A stretch of 26,427 nucleotides of DNA, taken from NCBI GenBank assembly GCA_905221605.1, contig CAJNDS010002304.1, positions 479,850 to 506,276 on the forward strand, given 5' to 3'. The position numbers and the translations under genes were made by a program. Position 1 is the first letter of the stretch. Every line of letters starts with the position of its first letter. The notes under the pieces were generated by a model that was given only the letters and a program-made list of their open reading frames with translations, ran no database searches and was not told where the DNA came from. Source of the DNA: Symbiodinium natans. Taxonomy: Eukaryota > Sar > Dinophyceae > Suessiales > Symbiodiniaceae. Positions 1 through 8,800 of this stretch are shown in pieces.

Positions 1-7
1 GGCCGTT

Positions 8-3000
8 GTGGGGGGAAAGGGCAACGGACCAGTTCGGATCCAGCTCTTCCCTGGGGTCCTTATGTATTGGAAAAGAGAAGCCTTGTCCTCCTGCAGAGCC
101 TCGCCCAAGTGGCGCAGCCGGCCAAACACCCCAAAAGGGCCGTTAGCCATTCTGACTGCTGCAGCGCACTCGTACTTTGCCCAGGCGGATGTACCTGGGG
201 CACTTTTCGCAGCCGACACGCAGGCCACGTCTTTGGGCCTCAGCCGGTACTGGGATGACGCCCTCGCGTTGCGAGTGCACCAGGCCCTTGCAGCTTTCGG
301 ATTTCCGGCCTATCAGCACCCGCCCCCGAAACCCCACCGTACACTGGCTGGGGAGTGCAGGTCGCTTTTCATTAGCGGGATGAATGGCAGAGGCGAGAAC
401 GCGCCCGCTTCCGTCTCACGCAGTATCATTCACACCACCAACTCCTATGCACTGACGGGCCTGGAAATGGAACAAGTCAGGGAGAACCAAGGCAAGCCGG
501 TTAGATTTGACCTTACTCACCGCCCGCTGCTGCTCTCGTCTAGTGGCCACGCGTCACACGCATTGTTGCTCCTCCCGCAGGCCCCCCAAGTTTGGGCCAA
601 GGCTCTCTACCCACACATTGAAGGTTGCCATCTGCCGGCTGGGGTGAGGGCCAGGATCAGCGCTGTTGAAGCAGCCCTTATCATGAAGCCGGCCTTGGCA
701 CACCTGCACATGCCACACACTGCCGCCTTAACGGCGTTACATGTGGGCTTAGGTGCCGGCATGGCCGGTCAGTGCAAACTACGCATCCGTGAGCAGTGGT
801 CATTGCATGGCACGAGCGCCAGCAGAGCCCCCTGTGCAAAGGAGATTTCGTCCCCATCGAGGCCCGACTTGGGGGTATTGCCATGCCACGGGCTATGTTG
901 CGATACATTCTGGGGTCAGAGCTGCGACATGCCGTCAGTCTTGTCCACCACCAGGGCGACCAGCTTTGCATTGTCCGGCCGAGCTTGGCGGCGAGGGAGG
1001 AGGCGCTTAGGGATGGGGCACGCTTGTACTTCTTCTCTGAGTCCGATACCTTCGGCAGTGGAGGCCACTCCTACGGTCACTTTGTTGACAGTGAGGAGTT
1101 GTTTCAGCTTACCTCAGGGGATTACGTGCACAAGGAGTTGACCAGGAGGATTTGCGGTTTAGCGGATCCTCGGCTCGACCGTGCCGTCAGGGCGTCCTTG
1201 ATGGGCGTCGCTTGTGGCTCGGTCCAGCTACCGGAACGTTCCCAGGCTTTTGTCAAAGCGGTACTGGGACGGCAAGTCACCCGACAGGATATGGAGAAAT
1301 TCCTCAACCTGCCGCCTGAGACTAATCGGGGGATCATGGATTTGCGAAGAGACTGCACGGGCATCCTGTTGCAGGAGGCCAAGCCTCACTTGACTGACTT
1401 ACCACGGCCCTACCATGAGCTTGGTCCCACGATGAAACTCGTGCTGGACATGTGGCTTCCCCTCCTGCCGCTCGAGCGCCTTGTTGATATGCTTGGCTAC
1501 CAGTTCTTCGGTATGGCATCAGAAGCAGAAGTTGAGGAGGAGCCGTCGGAGCAGTATCACTACCCGGAGCAGTGCCCACTGCCGTCAAGCCAGGCGCCAA
1601 TACGTGGCCGATCGGCTTACTTCATCGGGTCTATCCGAGGGCAACTGTCATCCTTCTCACAGACTTGGCAGGAGTTCCTGAAAGGCGTCGAATGTGGTTT
1701 GCTGTCGCCGGCAAAGTACCCGCCAAGGGCACTGCGCTGCTGGTCACTTTGAGCGAAGGCAGTCGTGACACGACCTACCCTGGTGTGTTCATCGAGCTCA
1801 CCGCCCCTAGGAAGCTGCGTACCAACGCGGGCGAGACCAAGGCAATGCAGCCCGTAAACCTAACAATTGCCCTGCTACTGTCGGATGATCAGCACAACCA
1901 CCTGGTGAATCAACATACCTTGCCCAGGGTCAGCCAGCTGGAGGTTCTCCCTGGCGGAGCTTCCACCCCGCTTTGGGATGCGTTGCTGCACATGCCTATG
2001 TCGCTCTTGGAGTACCGCTGGCGGACTCCCCATTGGAAGCGATTCGCCAGCCGTATTGGCTGCCGAACTTTCTCACGGACCTTGTGCTTGTTCTGCTCAC
2101 CGGATTGGTTGTCCAAGGGCATTGGCATGACTCGTGGGCCCATCTTATCCACCCGGTAGTCTGTCAAGTTCTCAGGGGAAGGCATGGCACGCAAGTCAGC
2201 CAGGCCTCTCGTCTTGAGGGGATAGGCTATGACGACCCTCTAAGTAGCCTCCTAGCAAGCTGGCTAGAGGAGGACAAAGTCTATGCTACAGAATGGACTC
2301 CGCAGTTGCTGACCGGACTTCTAGATACCCTGCCTGTTGCACCGCTGCCCAGCCAAGAGGACGCCCGAACTCCTGCGCTGTGGCATGCGGAACGTTTAAG
2401 CCTCAACCCGAACTCGTTAAGCCATGAGCAAGACCCCCAGGAACCGAGCCAGCGTCTTTGCACTTGCGGCGGGGCCGTCCTTCCTCTCGTGTCTTTGTGA
2501 CACTTTTTGGGGGGCGGACGGGCATCTTGCGGCGTTGATTGGAACCTGCTCTTACGGTTTGGATGCCAATCACTCCTCTGTCTTCGTTACTGGTGCCCCC
2601 GGCAGCGGTAAAACACGTTCGTGCGCTTTCTTGGGAATACTTGTTGCTTGCCTGACCAACAGACTCACCCTCTACACCGCACATGGCAACGAGTCAGTGC
2701 GAGCCTACATCGAAGCCGTTGATCGGTTAACCGCGGCAAGCCATGATTTCGTCCGCAGTCGCATCATTCGCGTCCCGGCCAGTAAGGAAAAGGATACCTA
2801 CAAGCTTCCTTTCGACGCACATGATGCGTTCCGGGGATTGCTAGTGGCAGCGACGCATGGGACTATAGTTGCTCGGCTCAGCTTCCCATTCTCGGTGCTC
2901 ATTAACAGGCTGAAGGATGTGGAGCTTTTGCTTAGGGACGAGGTGCAGCAGCTGGGCACACCCGGCTCCAACACCATTCTAGCTCACATTCGACACGCAC

Positions 3001-3107
3001 TGGATGTCATGATTGGGGATCACAGGCAGCCGGCGGGAGGATCTCGACCGAATTACCACTATGTGACGGAGCTCCTGGAGCAAAAAACCTGCGGCCTCAA
3101 TGCCTGA
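8..3107 (+). pseudogene. Degenerate UPF1-like SF1 helicase gene, N-terminal region and first motor domain
   Basis: Protein-like reading runs through successive overlapping frames: about 8-830, 796-1700, 1640-1980, 1973-2430 and 2424-3107. Each is long and stop-free, but none covers the whole region. The last segment has a Walker A motif GAPGSGKT (2592-2615), a Walker B-like DEVQQ (2937-2951) and GDHRQPAGG (from 3015). This matches the order GxxGxGKT, DExxQ, GDxxQ of superfamily 1 helicases of the UPF1/AAA_12 type, which unwind nucleic acid using ATP. The roughly 800 residues upstream are not recognised. Because the frames overlap, single-base indels explain the shifts more simply than introns do, so I call a pseudogene. 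Uncorrected sequencing indels would look the same, and introns with GC or GA donors cannot be fully excluded. The left end may be cut by the window. The helicase call is fairly firm; gene identity and original length are not. Confidence 0.6.
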
Positions 3108-3660
3108 TCTGTTTTTCGCCTGCCACGCTCCCAGAAGCACTGTTAAGGCAAACGCTTAAAAGCCCCGGACCGTGGAAAAAAGGACAAGGAGATGCCTTCC
3201 TGGGGCAAACACAATTTGCACCCTGACTGTACGGAGTCTGTTTTCGGCCAATTCCATGCTGGAAGCCATCCTCTGCCTGAGCTGTCTTGAGTCTTCGCAT
3301 GCCACCAGGCCCCAATTTGCAACATTTGCTTGCGAGACCGCTACGCAGCCCTGCTGGCAGGTGGATGGAGACGTGTCGACCAGGGTCCGCGTGCCTGACC
3401 AGGAAGCCTCATAGAGGCATGTCAAACTTTAGGCCTTTTCTCTCAAACAAGCTGGGGGCCTTAAAACGTTCCTTCATGGCCATCACTACGGCCTGCTCCA
3501 CTGGTCCCACCTTTAGCGTCTGCGTTTTTGTTACCTGCCGGGCCTCCGGCTTCTATTCAACAGTGAGGCTGGTTTCGTCCGAGCCACCTCCTCCTTCACT
3601 CACGGGTTAGAACCGCTGGTCTTTATGGCGCCGTACCGGCCTGTTCCACAGGAGGGCTAA
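3108..3660. other. Unassigned gap inside the helicase relic
   Basis: No convincing coding sequence. Short open frames at 3172-3414 and 3287-3610 have no motif I recognise. By position this stretch should correspond to the linker and early second motor domain of the helicase, so it is probably decayed coding sequence or intron. Confidence 0.3.
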
Positions 3661-4143
3661 TTGAGTGCGCCGAACACCTCCGCACGCAGGCCAGCCTTTG
3701 GAGCCTTGATGGCCCCGACATTGAAGGAGTCGAATAAGCAGGCCTTTCGGGCTACTTGGGACGAGCAGCGCGTCATGTCCCGTGTGCTCAAGTCTGAAGG
3801 ATGGGGCCGTCCCCCCTACTACACATCCAACTCCCACTCAGGCACTGTGACCAGCCTGCAGGGACGGGGATTTGATCCGCGGTCTACTGCGTCCCCTTTC
3901 AATCCGCGCGCGAACGCGACGGTGTTGCTAAGCATCTCACCCACCTGCTGGGGAATGCCAAAGTTCTGACGCCGCACACAAGGGACCTGCTTCTCGAGTG
4001 GATCCGTCCTTTGAGCACAAAGCTGGCATACAGCAAGCTCCACAAGACCTTCGCCTCCTTTCTGCGCGGGCTGGCCAACTCAATTCTGAAACGGCCATCG
4101 ACGTGGACTCTCCAGATACGGATCTTGGCAAGTTGGTCCGCTG
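3661..4143 (+). pseudogene. C-terminal remnant of the SF1 helicase (motifs V and VI)
   Basis: In the frame of 3661 the residues GTVTSLQGRGFD (3841-3876) match the motif V pattern of UPF1-like helicases, usually written as QGxExD. About 30 bases later the natural reading moves to the frame starting at 3903. There, residues SARERDGVAKHLTHLLGN resemble motif VI followed by the end of the second RecA-like domain. The frame shift between two motifs that are normally about 30 residues apart supports decay. The reading probably ends near 4143, in an acidic tail, but the true end is not clear; the frame from 3903 stays open to 4439. It lies about 0.7 kb downstream of motif III, a plausible distance for the same gene. 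Confidence 0.45.
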
Positions 4144-4830
4144 AAGGCTGGGCGGTGTCAAGTCCAGAAGGCTTCACGTGTGGAAAGCCGCTGCAGCTCT
4201 CAGCCTGCACCTGGTGCTGGAAGACAACCTCCAAGCCAGACACTCCGCGGAAAACTGCAATCCATCAACGCACAAACTTCCGCCACCTGGCGTCCGCTCC
4301 GCTAAGTTTTGAAGTTTGTTCCAGTGAGCGGACACGGACCAACTCATCAACTTTCTACGCCCTCTTCTGGTCTGATCCAGCTGGCAGCGGTGCGTACTGG
4401 TCTCAGTCGGTCTCTCAAACACAACAACAACGCTTCTAGACTGGCAAACCAAGCAGCGCTTGCAATCACAGGACTCCAAGTTATGCTCCTTTAAAAGTAG
4501 AATTCTGCTTGCGGCTATGTAGCGCACTGACGGCAGCCATCATTTTGGAAAGCGTTCATGTGCTTGCGTTTTTACCAGTAACCCGCGTATAGAACCTTCA
4601 AAAAGTTGCTGCTGCATCTGTCATGCCAGCTCCAGGAACCTGCCCGATTGGCATTGAAGACACCTTTTCTTGGAGACGCTGCCACATTGATTTGGCAGTG
4701 CTGTTCTTCAAGATACCACAGCTGGAAACCTTCTGCAGCTATAATGGCCTTTCTTGCTGCCGTGAACCTGCAACTGAACACGTGGTTGATACCAAGGACT
4801 CTGGGCGGAGGCTGCAGGCAGGTATCACTG
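4144..4830. other. Stretch between the helicase relic and the retrotransposon, nothing identified
   Basis: No open frame with recognisable motifs and no clear repeat. It ends at the 5' LTR. The last bases before the LTR (ATCAC at 4824-4828) are a weak candidate for one half of a target-site duplication. Confidence 0.4.
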
Positions 4831-4995
4831 TGGAAGATTGTGGCTGATCAGTGATGTTTTTGTCATGTTTTGGATCAGCTTGTATAGGTTTGTTTTGCTT
4901 CGGAGTGATTGGGAATCCGTGTGATCCCATCCTCGATGGTTTATGCCTCGTTGATTTCCAAGGAAATCATACGAGTGTGTTTTTGCCCAATACGC

Positions 4996-5003
4996 TATTT
5001 AAA
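4996..5003 (+). promoter_or_regulatory. TATA-like element in the 5' LTR
   Basis: The sequence TATTTAAA lies in the middle of the LTR, where copia elements place their promoter. Dinoflagellate genes mostly lack TATA boxes and are said to use TTTT-type motifs, so its role is uncertain. The same site occurs in the 3' LTR at 14521-14528. Confidence 0.25.
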
Positions 5004-5089
5004 GTGAGTGTGCAGTGTGTAGGAACTTCGTTCTGAAGCTGAGTTTAAGCTTACAAGAGAGAATTCGTTTAGTTTGTGCACTTCGTGAC

Positions 5090-5101
5090 TTTTGGCTCAA
5101 G
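5090..5101 (+). other. Spliced-leader-like 12-mer in the 5' LTR
   Basis: TTTTGGCTCAAG is identical to the last 12 bases of the dinoflagellate spliced leader, which is trans-spliced onto nuclear mRNAs. The leader bases upstream of these 12 do not match. It may be a fossil of a trans-spliced transcript that was reverse transcribed. Confidence 0.5.
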
Positions 5102-5204
5102 TGGCTCTGACTGTGAAAAAGAGAGAGCTGTCCGCACTTGTGTGAGAGGTCAGGGTTCGTGCTTTCAAGGGAAAAGGTACCAGAGGGACCTTCGGTTTTT
5201 CACG

Positions 5205-5216
5205 TGGTAGCGGAGC
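5205..5216 (+). promoter_or_regulatory. Primer-binding site, initiator tRNA-Met type
   Basis: TGGTAGCGGAGC follows the 5' LTR with no gap. It matches the common copia primer site TGGTATCAGAGC at 10 of 12 bases, and that site is complementary to the 3' end of tRNA-iMet including CCA. It marks where minus-strand DNA synthesis begins. Confidence 0.75.
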
Positions 5217-5619
5217 TTGTGCCTTGTGGTACGAGCCCGTGTATGGTCTTTGGTTGTCTGTCAGGACTCTGTGAGTGCCTGGAGGCAAGTTTGGGTTTGG
5301 AGCCCAGACTGCCAGTGGACCGGAATCTCTTGTACTCGGACCGTGTAAGTGAGTACCGGGAAGCCTACCCTGTGAGGAGGCGGATCCGGACTCATCAGGC
5401 TTGGAAGCAGTTGGTTCAGCGGCTGTTGAGGCACTTTGGAGCCCGGGCAAGGTGGTTTGTCTGGAACTGGATTGGTTGTGACCGATCTTGGAGGAATACG
5501 GTGCTTGGTAGAGTAGAACTAAGGTTCTTCAGGAGCCTGGACCATCTGGTGTTGGTGAGAGAATTTTCGCCAGAAGACGTTGTGGAGAGACTGCAGGCTG
5601 GAGCCTGAGTTCAGGAACT
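5217..5619 (+). other. Untranslated leader of the retrotransposon
   Basis: It lies between the primer site and the first plausible gag ATG. A frame stays open across the LTR border to 5608, but it begins with a non-ATG codon inside the LTR and shows no motif, so I treat it as leader. Packaging and dimerisation signals would be expected here. Confidence 0.5.
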
Positions 5620-5859
5620 ATGTTGAATACATCCCCACGACATACCAGTGGAGCTCATGTGAGGAGTCCAAGAGGTGGACGAGAGCGTGGAAGCTCTGTG
5701 CCCATCATGGATGCTGAGACAAGGCGAAGGGTAGACCCTTTTCCGGGTTTGGGAAATCCCAACCCACTGTGGGTGCAAGGTTTGGCACACAAGGAAGCCA
5801 ACCTGTGTATGGCCCAGTGCCCAGAGGTCGAACTCCCGCCAGAAGCCCTCATGGGGTAG
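5620..5859 (+). CDS. Candidate true N terminus of Gag, out of frame with the main ORF
   Basis: An ATG at 5620 opens a 79-codon frame rich in Arg, Gly, Pro and Ser (beginning MLNTSPRHTSG). It overlaps the start of the long gag-pol frame, which has no ATG until 5883 and is open only from 5718. A shift between frames somewhere in 5715-5770 would join this segment to the Gly/Pro-rich start of Gag. If so, this is a second frameshift in this copy. The alternative is that Gag simply starts at the ATG at 5883 and this frame is chance. Confidence 0.35.
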   Translation: MLNTSPRHTSGAHVRSPRGGRERGSSVPIMDAETRRRVDPFPGLGNPNPLWVQGLAHKEANLCMAQCPEVELPPEALMG

Positions 5860-8800
5860 CTACTGGAGCACCCCAACAGACAATGGGAGGCCCTTCGTTT
5901 CCCCCTGGTTTGCCTCAGCAAGCGGTAGGAAGTCCTTCGTTACCACCAGGACTATCCACTGGACCTCCTCAACCTGTGGTGACACCATCACAAACATCAC
6001 CCGACGTGCAAGGGTTGACGAGACAAGTGCGAGAATTGGAAAGCATGATGCAGCAACTGGTTGTGCAGCAACAGCAGTTTATGCAAACGATGACTTCGTC
6101 CATGGTGCAGCAACAGCAGCAGCATCAGCAGTGGATGATACAGCAGCATCAGCAACAGCAGCCACAGCAACAGCAACAGGTGAATCCCCCCTTACCTCAG
6201 GATGGTGTTCCTGAGAACATGCCCAGTTCTTCTTCGGGATGTCAAGGTGCATCGCCAGTGGGTACTCCTGCGAAGGGGACCCAGCTTTTTCGGATGGCGA
6301 GCCCAAGTCCCCCACTGAGACCTCCACCTCTGGAGCAAGAAAGGGAAAGGGATGTGTTTGCTCGATCGGACAAATGGTTGCCCAGTTTGCCGACCATTGA
6401 CTTTTCGTCTTGGAAGGATCGCATCTCTGAAGCTCTTGGATTCTTGACCTGGATGGAGAAGCTGACCAGTTGGGTTGGTTTGGGTTCAGAAGTGTTTCCC
6501 AATGAGCTCATGCATGCGGTGAAGACTCAAGAAGAGTCTCGGCTGAAACAGGATCGACTTACTGTGGAGCAACAGAAGAGGTCGACGAGGCTGATGCACA
6601 TCCTGCGACAGACTTTTGCAAATCATGAGAAGAGTTCTCTGATTTTGCAGACATATGTTGAAAGTGAGAGCACTTATCAACAATCTGGTTTTGTGGCTTT
6701 GAGATTGCTGGCGAAGGAGTTTTGCCTGAAGTCGCGAGCTGAATGCCTGTTCTTTCGGTCGCAGCTGGTGAATCAAACCGTGAAAGCACCCAGTATTCCG
6801 GAGATCATTCGAAAGATTGAGCATGAGTTGAACAAGTACACCAAGCTGCTCAATAGTCTTGATCCCGATGTGCATGCTGGTGGTTTGCAGATCCAAGAAG
6901 CGGATTCGGTTATGGTTTTGCTGCGCAGTTTGCCAGATCGGTGTAGAAGCCATTGCTTGTTGCATGGCGATAGTGAATCGTTTGAAGATCTGAAAAGAGT
7001 TGCTCTGAAGTTTGAGGTGCAACAAAGGGTGTGGTCAGAAGCCCCTGGCACGAAGCTTCAACCTTTTCGAGCTCCCAATGAGGGAAAGGGCAACGAAGGA
7101 AAACCAAAAGGCAAAGGAAAGGAACAGAAAGGCAAGCGCGAATCAAGCAAAGGTGCTGGCAAACGAGCTTCAAGCCAGAACAAGAAGGATGTGGAGTGCT
7201 ATGTGTGTGGTGGAAAGGGACATTATGCCCGCGATTGCTGGTATAAGGAGGGAGATTCAGGCAAGAAGCCCAATTCCCCCAATGCTAAGGCGAAAGCCAA
7301 GGCAAAAGGAGATCCCAAGAAGAAGCCCGAAAAGGGAAAGCCCAAAGGAAAAGGCAAAGGAAAGGGGAAGACAGTTGCTGAAGTCTCCCAAGAGGGTGAG
7401 TCGAGTGACTACCAGCTAACTGGAGGTGAATGGAATGAACCTGAGTCAGAGGCCCGAGTGGAATCTGTGTTGCAACCTCTGGAAGGATTGCTCGATGAAG
7501 TGAGAAAAGAGTGGATTCCCCGGAGTACTGATGAGATAGATTGGTCATGGGAAGTTGAGACGAGAGTCCGGATTGCCGAGTTGGAGCATCGGATCTCTAC
7601 CGATTTATCTCAGATGTTGCCATCTAAGTCAGTTCGGTCTTTGATGAAACCTCCGATGAATCAAGTCAAAAGCATGGAAAAGGATGATGCAAGCAAATGG
7701 TGGTTGATTGACTCAGGAGCATCGGTGACTGTGATTGCGAAAAGATACTTGGATGAGTTCCAGATCTTGGATCGGAAGGCGTTGGGACCTAATGAGAGGT
7801 ACTCAGCAGCCAACGATACCCCGGTGAATGTCTTCGAGCGAGTTCGCATCCGAGCCTTGCTGCCTATGTATGAAGGACAGCAGTATCTTGGTTTGACATC
7901 GGTGTGTGTGACTGGAGTTGTAGCAGATGTGGCTCACAACATCTTGAGCACCGAGCAGATGGTGAATACTGGTTGGGAAGTGAAGTTCACTCGAAGAGAG
8001 ATTTCGCTGCGACACGAGAAGAAAGGAGTCATGGGATATGGAGTATCCTGGGCTGGATGTCCTTGGATCTACCTGCAAGGTGATGCTGGAAAGCGAAAGA
8101 AAGTAACCTTTGGAAGAACTGAGGTTCGACCCATGGATGTGGATGATGGCCAACGACCGATGGAGGTTGATCAGATGCAGTCAGTGCAGTCAATGACCAA
8201 GAAAAAGCAAGAAGAAATGGAGCTGCATCGGATGCGAGGCCACATTCCTTTTTCGTCCGAATGTCCTCATTGTCGGATGACAAGAGGAACAACCCAGCAT
8301 CGTCGGACCAAGGATGCTCAAGACCGACCCGTGGCGTTGCAAGCAGATTTCTGCTTCATCAACCTGGTAACTGGTACTTTTGCGAAAGACCAGCCGACGG
8401 CTCCCAACATGAAAGTACTGGTCATGACGGAAATGTCAACCAGAATGATTGGATGTCTGTTGGTAGGGACCAATGCTGACAATACCTCCAGCTGGATTCG
8501 TTATTGGATGAATGCTTTCGGACTGGACATTGCAGGGTCTGCTGTACTGTTGAGGACAGACAGCGAGACAGCGGTGAGCGCCCTCATCAAGAGAGCCAAT
8601 CTGGGGATTAGGATTGTGACCCAAAGAGCACCTCCGCAGGGACATGAAGCGGTTGGTGGTGTGGAAAGGGCAGTGAGAACACTCAAGGAGTTGTTCAGCA
8701 CGGTGAGGTTGGATCTACGAGCGCAGGGCTTTGACTTGAAAAGAAGTCCTCGAGCGTTTGAGTTTGGTCTGATTTACTGTGCTGCAATGCACAATCACCA

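Larger units (their letters stand above)
4831..5204 (+). repeat. 5' LTR
   Basis: Identical to 14356-14729 except at position 5052. It starts TGGAAGATTG and the shared sequence ends TTTTTCACG. The start is fixed by the G-rich tract that ends directly before the 3' copy. The end is fixed by loss of identity and by the primer site that follows at once. The canonical CA lies two bases before the end (5201-5202), so the LTR could also be read as ending at 5202. Confidence 0.95.

Noticed and set aside
4851-5036. 61-codon frame present identically in both LTRs (also 14376-14561)
   Set aside because: It starts with a non-ATG codon. Identity is due to LTR duplication and does not show coding selection.
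5138-5608. 156-codon open frame running from the 5' LTR across the primer site
   Set aside because: It begins with GTG inside the LTR, crosses the tRNA primer site and has no motif. It is most simply chance openness in the leader.
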